A stretch of 64,000 bases of DNA from Eutreptiella sp. 'Long Island Sound 2002' (lineage: Eukaryota > Euglenozoa > Euglenophyceae > Eutreptiales > Eutreptiaceae), in NCBI GenBank assembly GCA_964036045.1, contig OZ038402.1, positions 946,445 to 1,010,444 on the forward strand. The letters are read 5' to 3'. Made by a program: the position numbers and the translations under genes. This document shows, one piece after another, positions 11,295 through 22,425 of the stretch. The notes below the pieces were generated by a model. The model saw only the letters and a list, made by a program, of their open reading frames with translations. It was not told the origin of the DNA and ran no database searches. How positions within the stretch are numbered: position 1 is the stretch's first letter; the number at the start of each line of letters is the position of its first letter.

Positions 11295-11520
11295 CTACAC
11301 GTGGGAGGGAGGACGGGGCAGGGCTAGACAAGGCAGTGCACAGCAACCAGAGGCCGAGGGAGATGGATAGGCAAAGCACACCCCCACGGGCCTTGTCATC
11401 GGTTTGTTCGCCACCCCGGGGGGAGCGCCGCGGAGCTCCCCCTGTCCGTGAGCAAAGGTGCACAGGGCCCCAAAGTCACAGTGTCCGGACAACCAGTTGC
11501 GACAGATGCGCGTCTTGTAT
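11295..11520 (-). CDS. TTP-like CCCH zinc-finger exon
   Basis: The exon opens YKTRICRNWLSGHC and continues CDFGALCTFAHG then ELR. This is a canonical C-x7-C-x5-C-x3-H zinc finger with the YKT lead-in and G..ELR tail of the tristetraprolin/ZFP36 type, which binds AU-rich RNA and promotes mRNA decay. The exon begins at 11520 right after a 3' splice site (TTTCCACTCGCAG on the minus strand). Its downstream end is uncertain: the frame stays open to about 11295 but soon loses protein-like character, so a 5' splice site soon after ELR is likely. TTP-type proteins usually have two fingers about 18 residues apart; a partner exon is not seen here. The upstream intron contains the minisatellite at 11560-12105. 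Confidence 0.75.
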
Positions 11521-11559
11521 CTGCGAGTGGAAAGGTTGGAGGGGGGGAGGTGCGGTGTG

Positions 11560-12105
11560 AGGACTGTGTGAGGGCAGTGTGAGGACTGTGTGAGGGCAGT
11601 GTGAGGACTGTGTGAGGGCAGTGTGAGGACTGTGTGAGGGCAGTGTGAGGACTGTGTGAGGGCAGTGTGAGGACTGTGTGAGGGCAGTGTGAGGACTGTG
11701 TGAGGGCAGTGTGAGGACTGTGTGAGGGCAGTGTGAGGACTGTGTGAGGGCAGTGTGAGGACTGTGTGAGGGCAGTGTGAGGACTGTGTGAGGGCAGTGT
11801 GAGGACTGTGTGAGGGCAGTGTGAGGACTGTGTGAGGGCAGTGTGAGGACTGTGTGAGGGCAGTGTGAGGACACACTGAGGGCAGTGTGAGGACTGTGTG
11901 AGGGCAGTGTGAGGACACACTGAGGGCAGTGTGAGGACTGTGTGAGGGCAGTGTGAGGACTGTGTGAGGGCAGTGTGAGGACACACTGAGGGCAGTGTGA
12001 GGACTGTGTGAGGGCAGTGTGAGGACTGTGTGAGGGCAGTGTGAGGACTGTGTGAGGGCAGTGTGAGGACTGTGTGAGGGCAGTGTGAGGACACACTGAG
12101 GTGAT
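11560..12105. repeat. 22-bp minisatellite inside the CCCH gene intron
   Basis: About 25 copies of a 22-bp unit with core GACTGTGTGAGGGCAGTG. A variant unit (GACACACTGAGGGCAGTG) is interspersed in the distal half. Because 22 is not a multiple of three, each frame cycles through a 66-bp super-period, giving long artefactual ORFs on the minus strand. The array ends about 40 bp before the CCCH exon splice site, so it is intronic. Confidence 0.9.
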
Positions 12106-12288
12106 AACGAGATGGCATGCATGAGAAATTGGCAGGAGAAACCAGAGAAGTGGCCAAAGCCAGAGGAAAAGAAAAACAAGAAAATAGGGGGAGATATCCG
12201 GAAGAGAGGCTGAAGCGAACATGAAGGGGAGGGAGAAGAAGGGGAGGTCAGCAAGTCAGCTACATTCCGCTAGTCCGCAAGTCAGCTA

Positions 12289-12474
12289 CAGGCCTTCGCT
12301 TAGTGGGGGCTGGGGGTTACCCTGGTGGGGGTCTCAGTAGGATCCAGCCCCACATGCCAGTCAGCTCGTAGGAAGGAGCCCCGCCCTATGGGCAACCGAG
12401 TAGGACCCAGCGCCATCCACAAGGCTCCTCAGTAGGAACCCGCCCTGACCCCCCCCCCCCCACTAAGCAAAGGC
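12289..12474. mobile_element. MITE-like element with terminal inverted repeats
   Basis: GGCCTTCGCTTAGTGGGGG at 12290 is matched by its inverse near 12453-12474, giving about 20-bp inverted ends around a ~185-bp non-coding body. The body contains several AGTAGGA.CC blocks. The outer motif also occurs once near 6925. The superfamily is unknown. Confidence 0.6.
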
Positions 12475-13439
12475 CAGAGCGGAATGGTTGATTCGAGCAA
12501 AAAGAGAGCAGAAATTGGGATGAGTGGGAGGGGCAAGGCAGACCAAGGAGAGGAGAATAGGGATCATTAATGGCAACATGTAATGACTGTGGGGGAGATG
12601 TCATGAAGACATGGAGGATGACAGCTGGGGCAGGCCATTGCTTACGGACCACGGGGGGCCTGGCCGGCCGCAGTCGACCCACCCACCCACCCACCAAAAT
12701 CAGCAACATCTTCCTTAAGGAACACTGGGAGCTGACTAAAGATGCTGGAACTTGGAGGCCAACTTGAGGCACAGAAACTTGTGTGTGGCCCCGGACCCAT
12801 CTGCCGACCCACCCACCCTGAGGGAGGGGGGGGGGGGGGTTGGCACAAGGCCTTGGAGGGGGGGGGGGGGGTGCCCCTAAGCAACGGCCTGGGGAGGACC
12901 GATACAGAACCCATCGGCGAGATGGCACAGAGCAGGATGAAGCCAGAGAGGCGAGCACAGTGGGCTATGAGAGGCCTTTGCGGTGCGCTTACCAACACGC
13001 CTCTGCACTGCACCCCGATGGGTATGCCCACAAGGGCACAAACACATGCACCACACCACCTCGTGCAGTGCTCAACACTCCGGGGGATGGATGGAGGAAA
13101 TGATGATTGGGCTCCCGAAGAATAGACTTGGGGTGGGGGGCGGGGGCTTGGAGCCCCTTTTCCAAACCCCCCCCTGGGGGGGGGGGCTCCAAGGGCCGGC
13201 TCTCTTTTGTCCATCTTTTTCATGCACAGTTCAAATCATTGGTTTCTCATATCACATCGCAAAACTGCCCTGCCACTTGTTGGAGCTCTGTGTTAATTGC
13301 CGCATGCCCCTTGCCACACTTGAAATGCAGGCCCAGAAGGCTGCACACCCAGTCACAATGCTGGTGCCCATATGCCACGTAGGAGGAGAACAGACCGCAG
13401 CAGGGGGGTCCTGAAGAGAGAAAACTGTTCCGAAACGGC
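12475..13439. other. Gene-free stretch rich in G runs
   Basis: G or C homopolymers near 12829-12839, 12859-12870, 13136-13146 and 13168-13186 dominate. ORFs on both strands are not recognisable. The segment 13230-13400 is less biased but shows no clear exon. Confidence 0.35.
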
Positions 13440-14265
13440 AGTTTTGCAAAACGTCTGCATGTAGCTCATATGTTCAACCATGGGTGGTGGCGATTGGCGG
13501 TCGGCGACTGGCGGTTGGTGGCGGTTGGTGGTGGTTGGCGGTTGGCCGTTGGTCGCCGCTGCCGGCTGGCGGTTGGCGGTTGGTGGCGGTTGGTGGTGGT
13601 TGGCGGTTGGTGGCAGTTGGCGGTTGGCGGTCCCTTGGGGCGGTCCTTAAGAACGGTCCTTCACAGAAAAAAAAATCTAGTTCCCAAAGGACCCCCCTGG
13701 ACCGCAGCACTTTGAAATCGTTGGAGGCAGGAGTTCAGGCATTTGCATTTGAGGAAATAAGCGTGTGGCCCTTGGAGCCCCTTTCCGCAACCCCCCCCCC
13801 CCCGCAGTTTGCTGGGGCTCCAAGCCCCCCACCCCCCCACCCCCAAAGTACAATGTCCACGGGCCTTGTCCGCCCAACACTGCGGGCGATGATCTCACAA
13901 GTAAACACATGGCGAACGCATCTCCATCTCCACATATTCCCTCAGGGCGGTCCTTAACGAAGAAAAAAAAAAGGTTCCTGTGCACAGGTTTCCCAAAAAG
14001 GCCACGTGTAGCTCATATGTTCAACCATGGTTGGTGGCGGTTGGTGGCGGTTGGTGGCGGTTGGCGGTTGGCGGTTGGCGGTTGGTGGCAATTGGCGGTT
14101 GGCAGTTGGCAACTGGCAGTTGGTGGCGGTTGGTGGTGGTTGGCGGTTGGCGGTTGGCGGTTGGTGGCGGTTGGCGGCGGTTGGTGGTTGGTGGTTGGTG
14201 GTCCCTTGGGGCGGTCCTTAACAAAGAAAAAAATCTCGGTCCCAAAAGACCGCCCTGTATTCCCT
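13440..14265. repeat. Duplicated GGTTGG-array cassette
   Basis: Two cassettes, about 13450-13700 and 13995-14265. Each starts with TGTAGCTCATATGTTCAACC, runs through 150-180 bp of GGTTGGCGGTTGGTGGC-type repeats, and ends with CCCTTGGGGCGGTCCTTAA and an A-run. A third GGGCGGTCCTTAA plus A-run lies at 13945-13975. The G-doublet pattern could form two-tetrad quadruplexes. No coding function is apparent. Confidence 0.8.
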
Positions 14266-14376
14266 GCAACCAACAAACTTCCCACATCGATTCCGCACCA
14301 CAACTGAGCGCCCCCCTTCATCGAGGCGAACGACGTCGACCCTCCCTCCCCTCCCCTCTCCTCCCCCCGCACAGAC

Positions 14377-14790
14377 CTGGCCGCCGCCATGTCCTGCAGG
14401 GCGGCTCGCCTCCTGCTGCGACTGCTCCCTGTCGATCGTAGTGTACACCGAGTGCAGCGTGCTCAGCGCCGCGGCGATGTTCGCGTCCCGCGAGCCCCGG
14501 CCCGAACTCGCCCGCGGCGCCGCGGGCCCCGGCCGCGGCGCGCGCGGCCTCCGCGTGCCGCAGCAGCTCCACCGCCGCCGGCATCGCGCCGGGATCGGCG
14601 CGGGGCACCGGCTGCGGGGCCGCCCGGCCGGGGGCGCCGGGGGCTTCTCGGAGGAGAGGGCCTTCTGGAGCTCGGCGATCTTCTGAAGGATCAGGGCGTC
14701 GCGCAGCCGCACCTCCTCCGCCTCGTCGAGCCCCAGGGCCTTGAGGACGTCCTTGGGGCTCTGCCGCGGCGGCTCCTGCGAGGCCCCGGT
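14377..14790 (-). CDS. Putative exon with two helical segments
   Basis: One minus-strand frame reads SPKDVLKALGLDEAEEVRLR, then an IAELQKALSSEK helix, an Ala/Arg/Pro-rich linker, then DANIAAALSTLHSVYTTIDR. A consensus-like 5' splice site (CCAG|GTCTGTG) follows at 14376. The helical stretches are far more protein-like than the surrounding GC-driven ORFs. No family is recognised. The 3' splice site feeding the exon is uncertain. It may be related in layout to 9676-10080. Confidence 0.45.
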
Positions 14791-14904
14791 CGACGGGGGC
14801 CGGGCGCGCGGGCCCGGCGGCGTCGGGGACCGCGGGGCCCTCCACGGCCTTGGGCATGGGGACGACCATCCGCTGGCCGCCCACTTCCAGCGGCATCCAC
14901 TGAC

Positions 14905-15012
14905 AAGCGGCGGGGGGGGGGGGGGGGTGGGGGGGGGCGGGCAGTGGAAACGGGGGGGGGGGGGGGGGGGGGGGATGGGCAGAGGAGGAGGGGGGGGGGG
15001 GGGGGGGCGAAG
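14905..15012. repeat. Poly-G rich tract
   Basis: Consecutive G runs of 9 to about 22 separated by short interruptions. Such tracts recur throughout the window and are prone to length error in sequencing and replication. Confidence 0.8.
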
Positions 15013-17380
15013 GTGAGTGTATCAAAAACGGCCCCACCAGATCTTCCCAACGGTACATTTCGTGTTTTCCCACGATGGTCCCTGTGGGTGGGGGGGTGGA
15101 CCCCCCCTCCTCCGATGGTGTGCGGCCATTCTGATACTTCCCTGAAAGAGTTACCCCCCCCTCCAGGGCGCCCAGCCTATGCCCAGCTGCTGTCCCCCTG
15201 ACGCCAAGTGCCAGCCTCACTGGCATTTGTAACCGACAGTAACCGCCCCCAACCGCTTTGGCAACCCCTCCAACCGCCTGCCTAACCGCCTCTGAGGGTC
15301 CCTTCCCTTCTGATGCAGCCCTCAGGGGGGGGGGGGGGGATCCACAGCCCCGGGGCTCACCCCACCCCCCCATCACGCGGCCCTCGCACCGCCCCGTGGC
15401 CCTCCGCCTCGGGTCAGGGTGCGGTCAGCAACACCGGCGGCAACGACGGGACGGGGGGTGGTAACAAACAGGTCTGCGCGCGGGGGGTGGGCGTTGGAGC
15501 CCCATTTCTCAGAGCCCATCCTCCCCCGGCAACTTCAGGGCTCGGGTGAGGGTGACCGTACCGACCACCCAAAGGGAGGGGGGGGAGGGGGGCAGCGCAC
15601 GTGACTCCAAATAAGCCCCACATCAGGGGGATCGTTGTGATTGCCCATCCCCTTCTACGCTGCAAGGCAGAGGCTGCAGAGCAACAGTCCGGACAAAGAG
15701 CTCTTCCGTGACGCCATCGGATTCTGAGGCGCCTTCCGCGAAAACCAACAGACACATAGAAAGTGCACCCCCCCCCCAAGTCGTGATACTCGGGGGCTAC
15801 CCTGACCTTCATGGCAGTCTGGCCAACCCCCCCACCCCAACCCACGGCAGAGAAATGTTCTTCGGGCAAAATGGACATCACTGAGGGGGAGCTGGCGCAC
15901 GGCGTCAGATATTGGAACGACTTCTCCCGGGGGTCCCCCTTCGAAGCCCTGGTAAATACTGTCCCTCGGTGGAGGTGGCTGGGGGAAGAGGTATGGCAGG
16001 GCGTGAGGGCCTCCTTGGGCGAGCACCCATGCAACCGGGGCGGCGACAGGCCTGCCAACGAGGGACCGTTGCAAAGGACAGGGCACACGCAAAACAAAGG
16101 CGCACGCGCACATTGCGAACGTTCTTGGCCCCCCAACGGGACGCAGGAGCCTCTGAAGTGGCTGCAACGGTCTACAAAGCAGCCCCAAGTACACGTGGTG
16201 CGTGCGCATCGCGTCTGATACTCCCCCTCAAGAGCCCGGAACTTGGAGGTCGATGTTAGGTACACAAACTTATTTTTGGCCGCTGACCCCCCCCCCCCCC
16301 CCCCGAATGGTGCGTCGGGATATTCCCGTTAGCCAGGCACAGCTTTGTGACCCCTGGGGGGGGGGGGGGGGGCTACCCCCCCACACAATTTTTTGATCAG
16401 CCAAAGGCCCGGAAGAAAATTTGGCCCAATCCCTGAAGGGGGCGGTCTGGGGGGGGGGGGGGGGGGCACCCCCTGTGTGACATGTAGTCCATCGGTGGTT
16501 TCTTCACGGGGCCCCGGACAGTCACCCGTTGATTCTTCACCGCATGACGTAGTGTCCATCTTCTCCCGAAGGTCCGCCACGCCGTCCTGACCCCCCCATT
16601 TCTGTCCCTCCATCGGCGGCGGGTTGTGGTGGTCAAGACGTGGTGGTCAAGACATTAAAGATCCACACGGCAGTCACCTTCGCTCAGCGGTGCCGAGTTG
16701 TCAAAAGGAGCTCTGCCCCCCCCCCCCCCCCTCCGGTATAGCACCGACCGGTCACTGCGCAATCCCCTGCTCCCTCCCCCTTTGCACAAGCAGGGGCTCG
16801 GTCCCAAGGACCCGGGGAAACCGACGGTTGGACGGGGTCACCGGGCGTAAACACGGCCGTGTGCGCGCGACACCCGAGACGGCAGAGAGACAGCCACGCC
16901 GGGAAGCGCATGATGGGCCAAGGCTCACAATCACGTCCACACGAGCAGCAGCGGGTTGCAGTATGAGAGGCACAACGTTGTCAGAAGCAGAAGGAGCTAT
17001 CACAGGCACTGACCGAGCCCCTTATTCCGCCTCACATCATGTCGCTTTTGGGACCACAAAAACGCGGTGAGACGGGGATGCTGTGCTTCTACAAAGACGG
17101 GCTTGCGCAACGGAGGGAGCGGGGAGGGGGGGTACATATGTTGGGGGAGAATTGGGAGAAGAAGTTTCTCTTGGTGCCTTCAGCACTAAAACTCTCCAGT
17201 CGCAACGACAGTCCTGTCACCCGAATCCCCTCCCAAACCCCGACCCCCTCCTTTTGAGGGTCTCCAACGAGCCCATCCCCCAGCACAACCCTTTGTTCCT
17301 TTTTCCCCGTCCCCAAACAGGAGCAGCAACAGAAGCAGCAACCACGACAGCGAAGACGATCACGACGACCGCATCCACGA
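15013..17380. other. Long GC-rich region without supportable genes
   Basis: Numerous G/C homopolymers (15328-15340, 16287-16304, 16356-16372, 16450-16466, 16717-16732). The longest ORF (15414-16265, minus strand) has no recognisable motif and its frames look like GC artefacts. Confidence 0.35.
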
Positions 17381-17388
17381 CAACAACA

Positions 17389-17523
<135 letters not shown>

Positions 17524-17609
17524 AAATGAACGACCAATGGAAGGCATCGCCGACTCGCAGGGCTAGCCTCGCATGCCTGGCAGTGGGGAGGGTGTGTGCA
17601 AACCTTCGT

Positions 17610-17795
17610 GCACAACTCTTCCACCAGCGCATCCACTTCATCGGGGAAGTTCATTGTATTCCCAGGTTGAGGCTGCGAGACGGCCTCGGACAGGAAATCA
17701 CTGATATTGCCTTCGACGGAGGAAGTGGCGGCGCTGAACATTTTGTGTAAAAGATTGACTGGGTCTGCAGAGATGCGGTAGCGCGTGGTCACCCC
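17610..17795 (-). CDS. Putative short exon of unknown gene
   Basis: The minus-strand frame reads RYRISADPVNLLHKMFSAAT, then VEGNISDFLSEAVSQP and FPDEVDALVEELCTK. This is a convincing amphipathic, non-repetitive protein segment of about 60 residues. It is bounded by a C-rich tract and AAAG on the 5' side and by a GTTTGC 5' splice-like site on the 3' side, followed by the TTG-repeat intron. No family is recognised. Confidence 0.5.
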
Positions 17796-17819
17796 TTTCC
17801 ACATGCCGCCTCAGCCCCC

Positions 17820-18535
17820 CCCCCCCTCACAGGCCTTGTGCACTGCACGACGGGGTAATCCAATTGCCGTCGGGGGCTCATAAACCCTTTTGTTGACCAC
17901 CCCCTTCCCCTATCCAAAATACAGGAAGGTCCCGTATCAACACAACCCATTTGCCCCCTGTGTCTGAGACAAGCCATGCCAACCTCTGGACCAAAATAAG
18001 TTGCACACACAAAACAAAATCATAAATCAAGGCCAAGTTGGGGCACTGCGAGCGCATTGTACGGGCACTGTGTGGGCTGCGTGCAATGCCGACAAATCGC
18101 AACCTAGCCAGGGAAGAAGGCAAGAAACCACCTGCATTTATGCAGGCGTCACAAGGGTTTTCATATCCTTGGTGATTGGTGGCCGTGGCCAAGCACAATC
18201 TGCTTTTGCGTGAGTGTGTTGGAAGATGGTGGCAGCCTTCTACAGACATAGGCATTCTGCCTTGACCCGATTGCCGGTACTGATAAGCCATGCTAATAAT
18301 TCGCAATGATCTGAGAGTGTGGATGGAGGGTTCAAGTGTTGGCTCATAAAGAGAATCCACAAAGACATTGTTTCCTAGAGATAGGAAAGCATGAAGCCAT
18401 GAGGCCATGAAGGTTGGAATCCGCTTTGGAATTGTGAATGTACATGACGTCCGGTGATTCCCCCTCATCATAATCTAGCATCCACCTATAACAAAGAACG
18501 TGCAACAAAAGGGCATAAAAATGGGCTAAAATAGC
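17820..18535. other. Gene-free stretch
   Basis: A 197-aa minus-strand ORF (17878-18471) is open, but I recognise nothing in it. The composition is less GC-rich than the neighbours. Confidence 0.3.
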
Positions 18536-18539
18536 TGAA

Positions 18540-18720
18540 AATGGGTGAAAATGGGTGGCAATTTAAATGTGCCACATCCTGCATCCACAAGAAGCTTAAA
18601 AAAATCTGTTATGGAACAACCAACCGGTGAAAAAAGGCCAAAACTAGGATTCAAGTAATTGCTGACACACAAAAGTTTGCACTGTGTGCGCACTACGTGC
18701 ACAACATTCCCCAAGGCCAT
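18540..18720. repeat. SINE-like dispersed repeat, copy 3
   Basis: It shares GGCCAAAACTAGG, TTGCACTG.GTGCGCACT and CATTCCCC.AGGC with 5870-6045 in the same order. Diverged but clearly homologous. Confidence 0.55.
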
Positions 18721-21675
18721 GTGACTCGGCCCTGACTCAAAGAATAATAAATTCCGGCGGAATCGTAGCAAGAGCAACAGTAACGAAACAAAATAGTGAG
18801 TGCAACTCCTGCTATTGGGATAACGGTGGTTCCGCCCTGAGCATGGCCCATATACGTCCTGCGTAGTGGACAATTGGCATGGTGGGCTGCCCGGTGCCTC
18901 GAGCACCACCACACTGTGGCCCACACTGTCCCTCAGAAACCACTGCACTGTGGCCCAGAAGAGAGTGCCTCAGGCACCACTCTGACCCAAGGCCCCATAC
19001 TACACTTCGCTGCACAGAATTGGGGTCCCTAGCCCTCAGTTAAGAGTGCCTGTTGTCTGTTGCGGCCTCATGAGTGGAGGACCTTTGCTTCCCAAGGGCC
19101 CTGCTCAGACAGCACACAGTGGTACTCCGTGCACACAGGGATAACAAAGCGCTACTAGTGCTCAACCACGCCACCAGCCCCCAGCCGTGCGAGGGGTATG
19201 TGGGATTGGCATGGCAGGGCATATGGGCTCACTACGAATGGACTAAGTTTGGTGAGGTGCAGGTGGTCATTATTTTTGGATTTGGATTTTCGAGATATTT
19301 GGAGTCCCCAGGTGATTGTGAAGATTTTGAACAATCGCATGTGGGCTGGACACAATACTTCAGGGTGTAAGTGCAAACTTTCTGAGCGCCTGCGGGGGAC
19401 TTTGGCCAACAATGACTCTGTGCCCATTGGTGCAAGGGTTCTCCCTCGTGGTGCTCTGAGGGCACGGCGGTTGATGCAAAATAAAATGTAGAGAACACTA
19501 AAGGGCACTGGCAGGTAACAATTCATAATAAGCGCTGAATAACAATAATACTACATCTTTTCTTTGTTGCAGTAGACTTCACTATTAGCCTCATCAAAGT
19601 CTGTACCGCTAGACCGCTCGTCTATGGTGCCTGAGTCTGCAAAAACACCAGCAGAAGCACGGTTGTAAGTTCTACCGCGCGCCAGCTGGCAGCCTAGCAA
19701 AGCTCGTTCCAAAACTTACACCACATACCTCAAAGGCACAGTGTCCGTACGAGAGAAGAGAAAGGTGTAAGCAACAGGTGTCGGCGACCGCGCGGAGATT
19801 GGTTCAACACACTAGCACGTGCACATACCAAACAGAAATTCCTTCTGCAAATTCACTTTGCAGAAAAACAGCGAGCCGACATTTCGGCAGATGGCTGTCA
19901 CCACTGCTATCAAATAATCAATATAGACATTCCATTTCTCAGGATTTCGGCACTGAAACTTATAAATGACGTTCTTGGGCATATTAACTTCGCTAATGCA
20001 CCTTCAAATCCAGTCCCTACGCATATATGAATTCCCGGATGCTGCTTGGAAAAAGCTCCACTTTGGACCCACATATACTTTTGTAGATGATAAGACAAAA
20101 CGAAGCCCAAATTGCAAATTGCCTCGTTGGCACGGCTATTTTGAGGGGCAACTTTGTGGGTTGTTGAGGGGATTTTTTTTGGGGGGGGGTTTAGTGTCGC
20201 CACCTTTTTTCTATCATACGGTTCTGGGCGCGTGGCTCACGTGGCCACCGGGGCCCCTCCCCCAGCGGCCTGACAGTGGAAACCCCGCCTACCCACCAAA
20301 CATCACCATCCAGTATGACATTGTGTCTGGACCTGGGGGCTGGAGTGGTCCAAATTGCGTTGCGTGCAAACCGGCCCAGCTGAACCATGTTATGAGACGC
20401 CATGAAAAGTCTTACGGGGCACAATATCACCAACACCCCGGGGGCATGTCTAGTCTTACCCCACTTACGGATGCTGCCCAGTGATCTTTGCGAGGCTGGC
20501 GGAGGATTTTTCTGACCTTATCTTACCTTATCTAGCACTGCCTCTGGCAGATCGTAGTCAACAGATACCAGACGTGGTGAGTGGCCGCGTCTATTTATGG
20601 GATGGGTGTGTTTGTATGATGGGCTAACCCTCCCATGGACTCCAGCTTGCCACGAACGCTGCATGCCCATGGTTAGGTCGCTTTGACGGTGTTACTGCCT
20701 TTTCAAAAAAAAAAAAAAGAAAGAAAGAAAGAAAGCAAGAGGTGGGCCAGAGGGCAGTCTGGCATGTGCACATGAGACCTGCGGAGTCGGTGCTGCGCGG
20801 TGCTGGGCAGTCACTCCCTGTGGCACAGCGGGCGTCACGCATTGTAGCAGGCAGAAGCAGAGTGGGGACCCCGAACAATGTGTCTGTCTCTCACCACACC
20901 CCCCGAAGTGGCGTGCACGGGCACACAACCGCAAAGACCAGAGCAGCCTGGACCCGACCTCCACTGCCTCTCCATCCGCTGAGGTGATACAGGAGGCAAC
21001 TCAAAAATTACCCCCCTGTTTCCCAAGGATGGCAGGACACCAAACAGCGGCCAGCCACACACGCAACAAGAATGCACAGAGAGAAAGGAACGGTAGACCT
21101 CTGCATTGGATGCAATCATGTCCCACATGGTGTGTCGCGATGCATGCAGGCCAGCCACGCAGAGCCGTGGAAACACCCAGCAGGAGACATTCCTGGGGCC
21201 GATGACATCCTCATCGACATGAAGGAGGACCTTACAATAATACTACAAAGACCAGAAATTACAGTTGAAGGCCCGGCCAGAAATGCGTCCACCCACACTG
21301 CACCACACACCCGGAACAGTGGTGCTGTCGCGGAACGCCTCCAGTGTGATGAGGACAAACTCACAACAACTGTTCCGCACGTTCCGCAGGGGGTGTGGCA
21401 GGCACCCCAAGACCGTCGGACCGCGATGCCCTGACGCAAATGTGTTGCACCAACAACATCAATGAAGGCAGGAACCGCCTTGCATCAGTGGAAGATCCTT
21501 TTGAGGGGGGAGAGCAGGTGGGGCTCTCGGCTGCTCCTCTGTGGGCCACCGACGGAGTGCCGGGGGCGGATGCAAACCCTCATCCCAACAACACAAAACA
21601 GCGATGCGAACTTGCGCGCATCGGACAGGGTTTGGCAAGACCCCTGAACATGCGCTTCAGGCAGTGCGCAGCACA
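18721..21675. other. Region without recognisable genes
   Basis: At 18888-18990 a block with CACTGTGGCCCA is imperfectly tandemly repeated. The interval 19500-20110 is the most AT-rich part of the window and contains a TTTCTTTGTTGCAG splice-acceptor-like sequence near 19560. A plus-strand ORF at 19966-20484 has no recognisable motif. A G-run lies at 20179-20188 and an A-run at 20706-20718. Confidence 0.3.
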
Positions 21676-21678
21676 GCA

Positions 21679-22425
21679 TTAAACACAGTTCACCTCATAC
21701 TGGACCTTCACACATATCTCCACCTCAGTGCCTGGCCTTGAGGAGGGCTCAGCGCTGATGACCACGAGGCCCATGTTGCAAGGCAGCAGGACCTCGTTCT
21801 CGCCCGGAAACGCGCTGACATCATCAAGTCTGCACAGCTTTTTCAAAAATTGGTCGGGAACAGTGATTATAAAAAGATGGGGACCAAAATTGAATGGGGG
21901 TTCATGTAAACTGGTGGACGTGAGCCCTGCCCAAAGGAAGGGCGTGCCCGTTGCATACTGCTTCAGCTGCTCCGGGGACAGCCTCGCCCTCCGGAACAGA
22001 CGAGAGGTTGTAGCTGTGAGATGCAACTCCGGGGCCTGGGAGACCCCCATCAAAATCCCCTTAACCAGAGGCATAAAATATTTCAACACCGTCTTCTTGT
22101 CCTCGCGAAGGCCCCGATTGGCGTCCTGATACACCCAACCTTCAAGGGTATACAGCCAAAGCAAGGCTTTGACCGGTTTATCTTCGTACTTCTCCAGGGT
22201 CTCCTCGAGCTCTTCGATGAGAAGCGCAATATCCGTCTTCCCTGCAGCTTGTCCGTACTCCTTCAGCTTCGAGACGATGGCATCGGGCGTGGCAGTGGCT
22301 GACTCGCAAAGACTGAGGAAGTTCTGACCGGGGGCCTTGAAAAACGTGGGAGCTTCCTCCCGGCGCCGGCGGCGCCCTGCGTCTGACGATGGGGGCGTTG
22401 ACGAGCCCAGACCCCCGGAGCCCAC
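21679..22425 (-). CDS. ADP-ribosyltransferase (ART, R-S-ExE class), terminal exon
   Basis: The last exon encodes a catalytic domain of the mono-ADP-ribosyltransferase fold (NAD:arginine ART, PF01129-like), which transfers ADP-ribose from NAD+ to proteins. Numbering the open frame from 22605, the R-S-E signature is TTSRLFRRARL (Arg205/206), WAGLTSTS (S-T-S at 230-232) and PGENEVLLP (Glu269 and Glu271). The ExE form is typical of arginine-specific enzymes. Helical residues 105-190 precede it, as in eukaryotic ARTs. The exon start at 22425 follows a good acceptor (CCTGCCATTTTCCGCAG on the minus strand), so the N terminus lies in unseen upstream exons. No signal peptide can be judged. The stop is at 21679. 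It appears to be a host-type cellular gene rather than part of a transposon. Confidence 0.8.
   Translation of the reverse strand: MGSGGLGSSTPPSSDAGRRRRREEAPTFFKAPGQNFLSLCESATATPDAIVSKLKEYGQAAGKTDIALLIEELEETLEKYEDKPVKALLWLYTLEGWVYQDANRGLREDKKTVLKYFMPLVKGILMGVSQAPELHLTATTSRLFRRARLSPEQLKQYATGTPFLWAGLTSTSLHEPPFNFGPHLFIITVPDQFLKKLCRLDDVSAFPGENEVLLPCNMGLVVISAEPSSRPGTEVEICVKVQYEVNCV

Noticed and set aside
11019-11327. Poly-Leu or poly-Ser protein at the CTG tract
   Set aside because: Pure triplet tract with no flanking protein-like sequence.
11396-12254. 250-320 aa Ser/His/Pro/Thr/Leu repeat proteins
   Set aside because: They are translations of the 22-bp minisatellite that lies in the intron upstream of the CCCH exon; only the CCCH part is supported.
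15414-16265. 283-aa minus-strand ORF
   Set aside because: No motif, crosses several homopolymers, competing frames equally open.
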